From the NCBI RefSeq assembly GCF_900604935.1, contig NZ_UWPC01000001.1, positions 1 to 64,000 of the forward strand: a stretch of 64,000 nt of DNA, in the 5' to 3' direction. The stretch is from Vaginisenegalia massiliensis (GTDB taxonomy: Bacteria > Bacillota > Bacilli > Lactobacillales > Aerococcaceae). The notes under the pieces are model-generated. The model had not been told where the DNA came from. It saw only the letters and a program-made list of their open reading frames with translations, and did not search any database. Position 1 is the stretch's first letter; every line of letters starts with the position of its first letter. Shown one piece after another: positions 9,659 through 19,300 of this stretch. The position numbers were made by a program, and so were the translations under genes.

Positions 9659-9732
9659 AATTATCCCTCCTTACTTATAGTGTAGCATAAGTTAAAGACT
9701 TATTATGTTTATACCAAACAGAAAATTTTCCC

Positions 9733-9761
9733 TTGCAATATGACCGGACTTAAGTTAGAAT
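9733..9761 (+). promoter_or_regulatory. rpsB promoter
   Basis: TTGCAA (9733-9738), a 17-base spacer and TAGAAT (9756-9761). It predicts a transcript start near 9768 and a leader of about 118 bases. Confidence 0.75.
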
Positions 9762-9788
9762 GATTAACGGTGTAAAAACCAATTCACA

Positions 9789-9850
9789 CGAACAAGGATA
9801 GTGATTAGGGTGCTCTTGAATTAGAGTCTAATGATTAGTTGAGTTGTTCG
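9789..9850 (+). promoter_or_regulatory. Structured rpsB mRNA leader, candidate S2 autoregulatory site
   Basis: CGAACAA (9789-9795) can pair with TTGTTCG (9844-9850), closing a domain that contains ATTAG/CTAAT (9804-9808 with 9828-9832) and CTCT/AGAG (9813-9816 with 9823-9826). The closing stem ends at the first of two purine-rich ribosome sites (9850 and 9871). S2 represses its own message in several bacteria, so this is a plausible protein-binding leader. It was found by eye only. Confidence 0.45.
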
Positions 9851-9885
9851 GAGGAAAATAAAAACCAAATGGAGGAATACAAATT

Positions 9886-10665
9886 ATGGCAGTTATTTCA
9901 ATGAAACAATTGTTAGAAGCTGGTGTGCACTTTGGACACCAAACACGTCGCTGGAACCCAAAAATGAAACGTTACATCTTTACTGAACGTAACGGAATCT
10001 ACATTATCGACTTACAAAAGACCGTTAAATTAGTCGATGAAGCATACAACTATATGCGCGAAGCATCTGCTGATGGCGGCGTTGTCTTGTTTGTTGGTAC
10101 AAAGAAACAAGCTCAACAAGCTGTTGAAGAACAAGCTAAACGTGCAGGTCAATATTACATTAATCACCGTTGGTTAGGTGGATTATTAACTAACTGGGAT
10201 ACCATCCAAAAACGTATCAAACGCTTAAAAGCTATTGAAAAAATGGCTGAAGATGGTACTTTCGATGTGCTTCCTAAGAAAGAAGTTATCGAAATTCGTA
10301 AGGAACAAGATCGTTTAGAAAAATTCTTAGGCGGTATCAAAGATATGCCAAGAATTCCTGACGTAATCTTTATCGTTGACCCACGTAAAGAACGCATTGC
10401 TGTTCAAGAAGCGCACAAATTAAACATTCCAATCGTGGCTATGGTTGATACTAACTGTGACCCAGATGAAATTGATGTTGTTATCCCATCTAATGATGAT
10501 GCTATTCGTGCGATTAAATTAGTTGCAGCTGCTATGGCTGATGCAATTATCGAATCAAACCAAGGAAACATCGCTGAGGATGTAACGGAAGAAGCTTCTG
10601 ATAAAGATTTCTTTGATAACTTATTCGAATCAAACGAAGAAAAACCAGCTGTAGAAGCTGAATAA
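9886..10665 (+). CDS. rpsB: 30S ribosomal protein S2
   Basis: A 259-residue S2 with the N-terminal signature [22 protein letters not shown] and the internal S2 motif [15 protein letters not shown]. The acidic C-terminal tail is typical of Firmicutes. It binds the head-body junction of the small subunit together with S1. Codon use is strongly biased toward highly expressed forms. It is followed by tsf and frr in the classic order, but a hairpin terminator separates it from tsf. Confidence 0.98.
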   Translation: MAVISMKQLLEAGVHFGHQTRRWNPKMKRYIFTERNGIYIIDLQKTVKLVDEAYNYMREASADGGVVLFVGTKKQAQQAVEEQAKRAGQYYINHRWLGGLLTNWDTIQKRIKRLKAIEKMAEDGTFDVLPKKEVIEIRKEQDRLEKFLGGIKDMPRIPDVIFIVDPRKERIAVQEAHKLNIPIVAMVDTNCDPDEIDVVIPSNDDAIRAIKLVAAAMADAIIESNQGNIAEDVTEEASDKDFFDNLFESNEEKPAVEAE

Positions 10666-10683
10666 TTTATAAAGATTAAAGAG

Positions 10684-10748
10684 ACTGTCTCATAGCAGGA
10701 AACAAACCATAGGCTCGAAAGCTAGGTGCCTGTGTGAGACAGTTTTTT
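10684..10748 (+). terminator. Hairpin terminator between rpsB and tsf
   Basis: ACTGTCTCA...CAGG pairs with CCTG...TGAGACAGT around an inner loop that holds a smaller stem, and is followed by six T residues. It probably terminates only part of the rpsB transcripts. Confidence 0.8.
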
Positions 10749-10767
10749 ATTATATTTATTTTTTAGG

Positions 10768-10788
10768 CTATACTATGCTATAGTATAG
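10768..10788 (+). promoter_or_regulatory. Perfect palindrome in the tsf promoter region
   Basis: CTATACTAT-GCT-ATAGTATAG is a 9-base inverted repeat with a 3-base centre. It includes TATACT and TATAGT, either of which could be a -10 element, although no good -35 is visible. It may be an AT-rich operator or simply overlapping -10 sequences. Confidence 0.4.
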
Positions 10789-10822
10789 TAGAACTACCAA
10801 TTGAATTTAGGAGGATTTATTA

Positions 10823-11701
10823 ATGGCAATTTCAGCAAAACAAGTTAAAGAATTACGTGATATGACAGGCGTAGGTATGATGGATGCTAAGAAAGCCTTA
10901 GTTGAAGTAGATGGCGATATGGACAAAGCTGTTGACTATTTACGTGAAAAAGGGTTAGCTAAAGCAGCTAAGAAAGCTGATCGTATTGCAGCAGAAGGTG
11001 TGACAGCTACTTATATTGATGGTGAAACTGCTGCCATTATTGAATTAAATGCTGAAACTGACTTTGTTTCAAAAAATGATAAATTCAAAGATTTAGTTAG
11101 TGTGATTGTTAAAGCAATTGCAGAAGGTAAGCCAGCCTCTATGGAAGAAGCATTAGCTTTAGAAGTAAATGGTGAAAGTATTGATAACATGATTAAAGAA
11201 GCTACAACAGTTATCGGTGAAAAAATTTCTTTACGTCGTTTCCAATTACTTACCAAAGAAGCTTCTGATGTATTTGGTGAATATTTACATATGGGTGGAC
11301 GTATCGGTGTTCTAACTTTAGTTAAAGGAACTGATGATGCAGCTGCAGCTAAAGATGTTGCGATGCACGTTGCCGCTTTAAATCCTCGTTACGTATCTCG
11401 TGAAGATGTATCTGAAGAAGACTACAAACACGAAGAAAAAATTCAAACTGAATTAGCTTTAAACGAAGGTAAACCAGCTAATATCGTTGAAAAAATGATT
11501 AAAGGTCGTATGAATAAATATTTAGCTGAAATCAGTTTAACTGAACAAGCTTTCGTTAAAAATCCTGACCAAACAGTAGCAGAATTCTTAGCAACTAAAG
11601 GCGGAACTATTTCTACATTCGTTCGTTATGAAGTGGGCGAAGGAATGGAAAAACGTCAAGATAACTTTGCAGAAGAAGTTGCTGCTCAAATGGGTAAATA
11701 A
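10823..11701 (+). CDS. tsf: Translation elongation factor Ts
   Basis: A 292-residue EF-Ts, the nucleotide exchange factor for EF-Tu. The N-terminal UBA-like domain carries the family signature [16 protein letters not shown], and the EF-Tu-contacting TDFVSKND motif is near residue 80. The length is normal. The ATG has AGGAGG nine bases upstream. It lies between the rpsB terminator and another terminator, so it likely has its own promoter at about 10770-10790 as well as read-through from rpsB. Confidence 0.98.
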   Translation: MAISAKQVKELRDMTGVGMMDAKKALVEVDGDMDKAVDYLREKGLAKAAKKADRIAAEGVTATYIDGETAAIIELNAETDFVSKNDKFKDLVSVIVKAIAEGKPASMEEALALEVNGESIDNMIKEATTVIGEKISLRRFQLLTKEASDVFGEYLHMGGRIGVLTLVKGTDDAAAAKDVAMHVAALNPRYVSREDVSEEDYKHEEKIQTELALNEGKPANIVEKMIKGRMNKYLAEISLTEQAFVKNPDQTVAEFLATKGGTISTFVRYEVGEGMEKRQDNFAEEVAAQMGK

Positions 11702-11721
11702 TTTAATTTGTTGAGTTTACT

Positions 11722-11745
11722 AAGCCCCATTATGGGGCTTTTTTT
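11722..11745 (+). terminator. Terminator between tsf and pyrH
   Basis: AAGCCCC-ATTAT-GGGGCTT (11722-11740) runs into a T7 tract. Only 27 bases separate the tract from pyrH and no promoter is evident in them, so pyrH probably depends on read-through. Confidence 0.9.
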
Positions 11746-11772
11746 AGGAAAAGCTAAAGAGGTGGGGGAAGT

Positions 11773-12498
11773 ATGGATAAACCAAAATATAAACGTATCA
11801 TCTTAAAATTAAGTGGTGAGGCCATGGCTGGTAATGAAGGATTTGGGATTAAACCTCAAACGATTCAGACTATGGTTGATGAGATTAAAGAAGTACATGC
11901 TCTAGGTGTAGAAATTGCTATTGTCGTAGGTGGTGGAAACATCTGGCGTGGACACATTGGTGAAGAAATGGGTATGGAACGTGCCCAAGCTGATTATATG
12001 GGTATGTTAGCTACTGTTATGAATGCCTTAGCGTTACAAGACGTTCTTGAAAACAATCAGGTGCCAACGCGTGTTCAAACAGCTCTTGAAATGCGTCAAG
12101 TTGCTGAGCCATATATTCGTCGTCGGGCTATACGTCATCTTGAAAAAGGGCGTGTCGTTATCTTCGCAGGTGGAACAGGAAATCCTTATTTTTCAACGGA
12201 TACCTTAGCAGCCCTACGAGCTGCTGAAATTAATGCAGATGTCATCCTAATGGCTAAGAATAATGTGGATGGTGTGTACAATGCAGATCCACGGCATGAT
12301 GAAACAGCGACTAAGTTTGATAATTTAAGTCATATGGACGTTATTGCTAAAGGTCTAAAAGTTATGGACTCAACGGCTTCATCATTAAGTATGGACAATG
12401 ATATTCCATTGGTTGTCTTTAATTTAAATGAGTCCGGAAATATTCGTCGCGTTGTCTGTGGTGAAAATATTGGGACGGTCGTTGGCGGTCACGAATAA
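11773..12498 (+). CDS. pyrH: UMP kinase
   Basis: A 241-residue hexameric amino-acid-kinase-fold enzyme that phosphorylates UMP to UDP. Seen: N-terminal KLSGEAM (phosphate loop), [10 protein letters not shown], and the C-terminal uridylate-kinase segment [15 protein letters not shown]. The ATG follows GAGGTGGGGGAAGT. It is in the conserved tsf-pyrH-frr order; its position right after a terminator suggests its level is kept below that of EF-Ts. Confidence 0.97.
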   Translation: MDKPKYKRIILKLSGEAMAGNEGFGIKPQTIQTMVDEIKEVHALGVEIAIVVGGGNIWRGHIGEEMGMERAQADYMGMLATVMNALALQDVLENNQVPTRVQTALEMRQVAEPYIRRRAIRHLEKGRVVIFAGGTGNPYFSTDTLAALRAAEINADVILMAKNNVDGVYNADPRHDETATKFDNLSHMDVIAKGLKVMDSTASSLSMDNDIPLVVFNLNESGNIRRVVCGENIGTVVGGHE

Positions 12499-12511
12499 AA
12501 CAATTCTGATT

Positions 12512-12550
12512 AAAAAGATTTGCTCAATTTTATTGAGTGAATCTTTTTTT
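12512..12550 (+). terminator. Terminator after pyrH
   Basis: AAAAGATT and CTCAA arms pair with TTGAG and AATCTTTT (with one internal TG/TG mismatch) and end in a T7 tract. Confidence 0.82.
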
Positions 12551-12698
12551 GTTTAGACTAAGTCATTAATACGTCAATGCATAATATCAAGTTGACCTAA
12601 CAACATTATTTTGGGTAAGTATATTTGAGTATTTTGGCAGGTATTCGGTATTTTTCTATGAAAGCTTAGCGATTGAATAGGAAGTTGGGCTAAACATG

Positions 12699-12707
12699 TG
12701 GTATAAT
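12699..12707 (+). promoter_or_regulatory. Extended -10 promoter of frr
   Basis: TGG-TATAAT (12699-12707) is an extended -10 element with a consensus hexamer. No good -35 is seen. It lies 45 bases before the frr ATG. Confidence 0.6.
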
Positions 12708-12752
12708 ATTGGATAGTTAAGAAATTAAATTGTTCTTTAGGAGGATATATTT

Positions 12753-13310
12753 ATGACAACAGATTCACTAATTAAAACCACCCATGAACGGATGCAAAAA
12801 TCAATCGAAGCTTATCAACGAGAATTAGGATCCATTCGTGCCGGCGTAGCCAATGCTAGTATTTTGGATCGGGTTAATGTGACGTACTATGGCGTTCCAA
12901 CCCCCTTAAACCAAATTGCTTCCATTACAGTTCCGGAAGCGCGAATGTTGTTAATTACCCCTTATGATAAAGGATCCTTAGCTGATATTGAAAAAGCCTT
13001 GCTCCAATCCGAAGTAGGAATTACGCCAGCCAATGATGGTAATGTGATTCGTCTAATCGTGCCTGCCTTGACAAAAGAACGTCGGGTTGAACTAGTTAAA
13101 CAAGTAGGTAAAGAACAAGAAAACGCGAAAGTTTCGTTACGTAACATTCGTCGAGATGTTTTAGATACTATCAAAAAACAAGTTAAAGAAGGCGAACTTA
13201 CTGAAGATGATTTCAAGGCCTACGAAAAAGATATTCAACAAGTAATTGATGACTATACTAAGAAAATTGATACCATTACGGCTGATAAAGAAAAAGAAAT
13301 TTTAGAATAA
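12753..13310 (+). CDS. frr: Ribosome recycling factor
   Basis: A 185-residue RRF, which with EF-G splits post-termination ribosomes. Typical segments are the early [13 protein letters not shown], the [14 protein letters not shown] strand, and the C-terminal three-helix bundle with [20 protein letters not shown]. The length matches the family exactly. GGAGG lies eight bases before the ATG. It has its own promoter and terminator. Confidence 0.98.
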   Translation: MTTDSLIKTTHERMQKSIEAYQRELGSIRAGVANASILDRVNVTYYGVPTPLNQIASITVPEARMLLITPYDKGSLADIEKALLQSEVGITPANDGNVIRLIVPALTKERRVELVKQVGKEQENAKVSLRNIRRDVLDTIKKQVKEGELTEDDFKAYEKDIQQVIDDYTKKIDTITADKEKEILE

Positions 13311-13327
13311 GCCTGACTTCGTTTAAG

Positions 13328-13385
13328 CATCTTATCATGGCGTTTAATGCTCAAGGCATTTCTGACAACATGATAGGATGTTTTT
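13328..13385 (+). terminator. Terminator after frr
   Basis: CATCTTATCATG (13328-13339) pairs with CATGATAGGATG (13369-13380) around a 29-base loop, followed by T5. Confidence 0.75.
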
Positions 13386-13444
13386 ATTCGCTTAAATAGC
13401 GAATTGACACAATTTAGAATGATACAAAAATAAGGAGCAATGAA

Positions 13445-14176
13445 ATGACGACTTCATTTAAGCAGATCCCTCAACATATTGCCATTATCATGGATGGTAA
13501 TGGTCGTTGGGCTAAAAAACGAATGCTTCCTCGGGTGGCCGGTCATGAGAAAGGCGTAGAAACGATCAAGGAAATCACGATTCGTGCCAACGAATTAGGT
13601 GTTAAACTGGTGACTCTGTATGCTTTTTCAACTGAAAATTGGGGCCGTCCTGAAGAGGAGGTCTCCTTCTTAATGAAACTTCCAAAAGTATTCTTTAATT
13701 CGTTTTTACCAGAATTAATTGACAATAATATCAAAGTTGAATGTATTGGCGATACGACAGCTTTGCCTAGAGAAACCCAGGATATCCTTCATCAAGCAAT
13801 TGAAGCTACTGCCACTTGTGATGGTATGATTTTAAATTTTGCCATCAACTATGGTGGTCAAGTTGAAATTATTCAAGCCGTGAAAGAAATTGCTCAAGAA
13901 GTAAAAGAGGGTCAGCGATTACTTGATGAAATTAATGAGGACGTGTTAGCATCCAAATTAACGACGGGTCGATATGGCACTTTGGCCCAACCAGATTTAC
14001 TAATCCGAACTAGTGGCGAATTACGCCTGAGCAATTTTTTATTATGGCAGGCAGCTTATAGCGAACTCTACTTTACTGATGTTTTGTGGCCAGATTTCAA
14101 TAGCCAAGAATTTGATCGGGCCATTGAAGCCTATAATCAACGCCAACGGCGCTTTGGTAAAGTTCTTGAAGCGTAA
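13445..14176 (+). CDS. uppS: Undecaprenyl diphosphate synthase
   Basis: A 243-residue cis-prenyltransferase that makes the C55 lipid carrier for peptidoglycan and other wall polymers. The catalytic IMDGNGRWAKKR is at residues 15-26 (Asp17). The TLYAFSTENWGRP segment and the C-terminal DLLIRTSGELRLSNFLLWQ are diagnostic. A TTGACA -35-like box precedes it by about 40 bases. It is followed at 11 bases by cdsA, giving the usual uppS-cdsA-rseP envelope operon. Confidence 0.97.
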   Translation: MTTSFKQIPQHIAIIMDGNGRWAKKRMLPRVAGHEKGVETIKEITIRANELGVKLVTLYAFSTENWGRPEEEVSFLMKLPKVFFNSFLPELIDNNIKVECIGDTTALPRETQDILHQAIEATATCDGMILNFAINYGGQVEIIQAVKEIAQEVKEGQRLLDEINEDVLASKLTTGRYGTLAQPDLLIRTSGELRLSNFLLWQAAYSELYFTDVLWPDFNSQEFDRAIEAYNQRQRRFGKVLEA

Positions 14177-14187
14177 GGAGGACACCC

Positions 14188-14982
14188 ATGAAAACGAGAC
14201 TAATTAGTGGCATAATCGGAGCAGCGATTTTATTATCCTTGGTTTTCATAGGTGGAACAGCTTTTGCTTGGTTTATGTTTGTTTTGGGGGTCATTGGTCT
14301 CCATGAAATTGCCCGAATGAAGCATATTCCTTTCTTTAATTCAGTGGGATTAATTTCGAGTTTGGCTTTATGTTTTGTCCTTGTTCCGGTTCGTTACCTC
14401 CAGGTTATTGTGTCAGGTTTGAATCCAGAATTTATGTTTTATCTCTGTTGTATGGCACTGTTAACATTGACCGTATATCTACACCGTACTTTCAATTTTG
14501 ATGATGCCTCAGTCTTAATGTTTGGCGCCTTATACATCGGTTTTGGTTTTCGTTTTATGATTCTAATGCGCGATATGGGGTTAAAGACGATTCTCTTCCA
14601 GTTCATTGTTATTTGGGCTACTGATATTGGGGCTTATTTAATTGGTAAACGGTTTGGTAAACGACCTCTTGCTGCTGATATAAGCCCAAATAAGACGATT
14701 GAGGGTTCACTAGGTGGTGTTTTGTGTGCCATTATTGTAGCAACCTTGTATGTAAATGTCTTTCAACCCAATCTCGGACAGACCCATAATTATTTATTAC
14801 TAACTGTTTGTCTTTCAGTAGTGGGTCAGCTTGGTGATTTGGTTGAATCATCTTATAAGCGCCATTTTGGGGTTAAGGATTCAGGTAAATTATTGCCTGG
14901 ACATGGTGGCGTCCTTGATCGCTTTGATTCCACCATTTTTACCAGTTTTATGTTTATGATTTGGATAAATTTAGTAAGGTAG
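14188..14982 (+). CDS. cdsA: Phosphatidate cytidylyltransferase
   Basis: A 264-residue polytopic membrane enzyme making CDP-diacylglycerol from phosphatidic acid and CTP. About seven hydrophobic spans are seen, plus the C-terminal CDS signature SYKRHFGVKDSGKLLPGHGG then DRFDS. AAGGAGGA precedes the ATG. It is 11 bases after uppS and 9 bases before rseP, so the three are co-transcribed. Confidence 0.96.
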   Translation: MKTRLISGIIGAAILLSLVFIGGTAFAWFMFVLGVIGLHEIARMKHIPFFNSVGLISSLALCFVLVPVRYLQVIVSGLNPEFMFYLCCMALLTLTVYLHRTFNFDDASVLMFGALYIGFGFRFMILMRDMGLKTILFQFIVIWATDIGAYLIGKRFGKRPLAADISPNKTIEGSLGGVLCAIIVATLYVNVFQPNLGQTHNYLLLTVCLSVVGQLGDLVESSYKRHFGVKDSGKLLPGHGGVLDRFDSTIFTSFMFMIWINLVR

Positions 14983-14991
14983 GATACATAA

Positions 14992-16257
14992 ATGAAAACA
15001 TTATTGGTTTTTCTGCTGATTTTTTCAGTGATTGTTGTTATTCATGAATTTGGTCATTATTATTTTGCCCGTAAAGCGGGGATTTTAGTCCGCGAGTTTT
15101 CAATTGGAATGGGGCCAAAAGTTTTTGCTCATCAAGGTAAAGATGGAACTACCTATACTTTGCGCTTCTTACCATTGGGTGGTTATGTACGTTTAGCTGG
15201 TTTAAATGAAGAAGAGTTGGTCAAACCTGGTATGGAAGTTGGGTTGACCTTCAATGAAGCAAATCAGGTTACCCGACTAAACTTATCAGAAAAAATATTA
15301 GGGAATGAAATGCCGCTACAAGTGGATGAATGCGATTTATCGAAGACATTGTCGATTGCTGGTTATACCAGTGGTCAAGAAGACCGCAAACGTTTTGATG
15401 TCGATCCAAAAGCTCGAGTAATTGAAGCCGATGGAACTAATATTCCCATTGCTACTTGGGATCAAACCTATGAACAAGCCAGTGTTTGGTCAAAGATCAA
15501 AACGAACTTTGCTGGTCCTATGAATAATTTTATCTTGTCCATTATTGTATTTACAGTTATTGGCTTCTTAGTTCCTGGCATTCCAAGTTCACAAGCTCAA
15601 ATTGGACAAGTTATCAAAAACACTCCAGCCGCTCAAGCCCAGTTAAAAGCGGGGGATAGGGTGAAAGCTATTAATCACCAGCCAGTCAAGGACTGGGACC
15701 AAATGGTAAAACTGGTTGCAGAAGCGCCTGATAAACAACTGATTTTTGAATTAGAACGAGGTAATCAAGTCCTTGAAAAATCATTGAAAATAAAAGCGGT
15801 AAAAGATCCGAATTCCGGTAAAGTTTATGGTCAATTAGGAGTTATTCCAGCTTATCGCACCGATTTTGCCACGCGTTTGAGTTATGGATTTCTAAAGACT
15901 TGGGAAGTAATGACCATGGTCGTTGCTGTCGTGGCAGGAATGTTTAAATCAGGATTTGATTTGAATCAATTTGGAGGGCCTTTAGCTATGGCCCAAATGA
16001 CCGGTCAAGTGGTTAAATATGGCTTTATTTCTACCCTTAGTTTAATGGGGATGTTATCTGCCAATCTTGGGGTCTTTAATTTATTTCCAATTCCAGCATT
16101 AGATGGTGGTAAAATCGTTCTTAATTTAGTGGAATTAGTGCGAGGTAAGCCGCTAAGTCAGGAAAAAGAAGGGGTTATCACATTAGTGGGAGTGGCTATT
16201 CTAGCTATTTTCATGATTGCTGTAACTTGGAATGATATCATGCGTTACTTTAATTAG
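14992..16257 (+). CDS. rseP: Site-2 intramembrane zinc metalloprotease RseP/RasP
   Basis: A 421-residue M50 protease. The first membrane span carries the zinc motif HEFGH (residues 18-22), the third ligand lies in NLFPIPALDGG near residue 363, and a PDZ domain spans about 200-280 (QIGQVIKNTPAAQAQLKAGD). It cleaves anti-sigma factors, signal-peptide remnants and pheromone precursors. It ends the uppS-cdsA-rseP set. In many Firmicutes proS follows here, but polC comes next in this window. Confidence 0.95.
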   Translation: MKTLLVFLLIFSVIVVIHEFGHYYFARKAGILVREFSIGMGPKVFAHQGKDGTTYTLRFLPLGGYVRLAGLNEEELVKPGMEVGLTFNEANQVTRLNLSEKILGNEMPLQVDECDLSKTLSIAGYTSGQEDRKRFDVDPKARVIEADGTNIPIATWDQTYEQASVWSKIKTNFAGPMNNFILSIIVFTVIGFLVPGIPSSQAQIGQVIKNTPAAQAQLKAGDRVKAINHQPVKDWDQMVKLVAEAPDKQLIFELERGNQVLEKSLKIKAVKDPNSGKVYGQLGVIPAYRTDFATRLSYGFLKTWEVMTMVVAVVAGMFKSGFDLNQFGGPLAMAQMTGQVVKYGFISTLSLMGMLSANLGVFNLFPIPALDGGKIVLNLVELVRGKPLSQEKEGVITLVGVAILAIFMIAVTWNDIMRYFN

Positions 16258-16318
16258 ACTGATTAGATAGGGATGCGGGGAGAGCTAGCATCCTTATTTG
16301 CTTGAAAGGAGGAAGCTC

Positions 16319-19300
16319 ATGGATCAAGATAACTTATTCAATCACTTATTAGACCAACTCCAAATAGAAGATGAGGATATTTTAGCCGTTTTGGCTGATA
16401 CTCAAATTGATCATGTAGATGTCTATGCCCAAAGTGGACAATGGCATTTTTATTTGGCTAGTCCAAAACGCATCCATCCTCATGCTTATGAAATATTTAT
16501 GCACCATCTGCATCAAGCCTTTAGTTCGATTGCGGACGTTGAAGTTTGGTGGTCATTCGAGGATGGAGAGATTGATGAAACAACGAGTTTAGCATACTGG
16601 CAAGCGGTTCAAACTATTCTAGGAAATCAAAAACCGTTTATTAAAGCGTGTCTGTCACATGCAAGTTATCAATTAACGGATCAAACTTTAAACATTGGCT
16701 TAGAGAGTCAACACCAAGTTGATTTAGTTCAAGATAAATATCATGATTTATTTTCGCTAAAACTGAAACAAGTGGGGATTAGTGACATCCATTTAAGCTA
16801 TTTTGTCGATGAAGCGGTTAATCAACAAACTAAACATGCGGTTCAGGAACGCTTATCGAATGAAGAAGAAAAACATTTACAAGAAGCACTTGAACGTCAG
16901 GAAAAAAGGCAACAACAAAGTAAGTTAGTAGAAGAAAATGCTGATATTCCACAAATTGGTAAAGATATTCCAACTAGCCCATTGTTATCAATGATTGATT
17001 TACCAGACTTTCCTAACCGTCAGATCATTGAAGGATATATTTTTAACCTAGAAATGCGTGAAACACGATCCGGTACCCATATATTAATCCTTAAAGTGAC
17101 TGACTACACTTCATCGGTTACGGCCAAAATTATTGAAGGTCGTCAGAATAAATTTGAAGCTATGGCTCAGTTTAGTAAAGGTGATTGGATTCGACTTGAA
17201 GGTGACTATCAATTAGATAATTGGTCTAATGAAATGGAATTTCGTCCGCGCAGTATTCGTAAAATTAGCAAAGCTGAGCGAATGGATCAAGCACCAGCAG
17301 ATCAACGGCGGGTCGAGCTACATCTGCATACCAATATGTCCGCCATGGATGCTACGAATTCGCCGACTGATTTGATCAAACAAGCGGCTAAATGGGGTCA
17401 TAAAGCTGTCGCGATTACAGATCATGGAGGGGCTCAAGCCTTTCCAGAGGCGTATAATACAGGTAAGCAACTTGGCATTAAAGTGATTTATGGTATTGAA
17501 GCCTACGTGGTTAATGATGGGGAATTGATTGCTTATAATCCACAGGATATTGATTTGGCTAGTGCGACTTATGTTGTCTTCGACGTTGAGACTACCGGTT
17601 TGTCATCGGTCTATGATCGCATTATCGAATTAGCTGCGGTGAAGATGCATGACGGGGCAGTGATTGATACATTTGAAGCCTTCATTAACCCAGGCCATAG
17701 TCTTTCCGCTTTTACGACCGAATTGACAGGGATTACGGATGCCATGTTAGCCGATGCACCAGATGAAGCAAGTGTCATCAAGTGCTTTATGACTTTCTCA
17801 GAGGGAAGTATTTTAGTGGCTCATAATGCCTCTTTTGATATGGGCTTTCTTAATCAGGCTTATGAACGTTTAGGATTGAAAGCCAGTTCTTTAGCGGTCA
17901 TTGATACGCTTGAACTTTCTCGTTTGGTTAACAGCCATTTGAAATCACATCGTTTGAATACATTAGCTAAGCACTATGGAATTAATCTAGAACAACATCA
18001 CCGCGCAGTCTACGATTCTGAGACCACCGGTTATGTTTTGATGAAGTTATTGGAACAAGCTAAAGAAGATTATGGTATGACCGCTCACCATCATTTAAAT
18101 CAACAAATTGGTCAGGGTGATAGCTACAAGCAAGGTCGTCCGTTTCATGCGACTCTTTTAGCTAAGAATCAAGAAGGGCTTAAAGACCTCTTTAAATTGA
18201 TATCCTACTCCAATGTGGACTACTTCTACCGTGAGCCAAGGATTCCTAGACGTCTATTAAAGCAATATCGGCAAAATCTCTTAATTGGGACGGCATGTAG
18301 TGAAGGGGAAGTCTTCACGGCCATGATGCAAAAAGGATATGATGAAGCAGCTAAATTAGTCGATTTTTATGACTTTATTGAAGTCCAACCTAAATCGGCT
18401 TATAGTCCTTTAATTGATCAAGAACTGATTCGTTCTGAGGCGGATCTAGAACATATTTTGACGCAACTGATTCGTTTAGGTGAAGAAAAGAATAAATTAG
18501 TTGTAGCAACGGGTAATGTTCATTATTTAGACGAAAAAGATAGCGTTTATCGTGAAATTCTACAACGATCTATGAAGAAAAATGCCAACCGCACGATGAC
18601 CTTTGCTCCTTTGCATTTTAGAACAACTGATGAAATGCTGGACGAATTTTCTTTCTTGGATTCTGCTAAAGCTCACGAAATCGTGGTAACAAATTCTCAG
18701 AAAATTGCTGACTCGATTGACGAAATCCAGGTTATTAAGGACAAACTTTTCACTCCTAATATTGAAGGCGCAAATGAGCAAATCACGGATCTTGCTTACG
18801 GTAAAGCGCATGAATTGTATGGTGATCCATTGCCAGAAATTGTGCAAAAAAGGATTGAAAAAGAACTCAATTCGATTATTTCAAATGGTTTCTCGGTTAT
18901 TTATTTGATTGCCCAAAAATTGGTTCATAAAAGTATGGAAGATGGCTACTTGGTTGGATCGCGGGGTTCGGTTGGGTCAAGTTTAGTGGCAACTTTGACT
19001 GGGATTACTGAAGTGAATCCACTCGCCCCTCATTACTATTGTCCAAATTGTCAACATAGTGAATTTATAACGGATGGATCAATTGGTTCCGGTTTTGATT
19101 TGCCAGAGAAACTTTGTCCTGAGTGTGGGCATAGTCTGGCTAAAGATGGACATGATATACCGTTTGAAACGTTCCTAGGTTTCTATGGTGATAAAGTTCC
19201 CGATATTGATTTGAATTTCTCAGGAGATTATCAAGCTCGCGCCCATGCTTATACTAAAGTATTGTTTGGTGAAGACTATGTGTATCGGGCAGGGACAATC

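Noticed and set aside
9869-9904. 11-codon mini-frame ([11 protein letters not shown]) overlapping the rpsB start
   Set aside because: Its ATG is part of the rpsB ribosome site (ATGGAGG) and its own purine-rich site is about 13 bases away, so it is probably chance.
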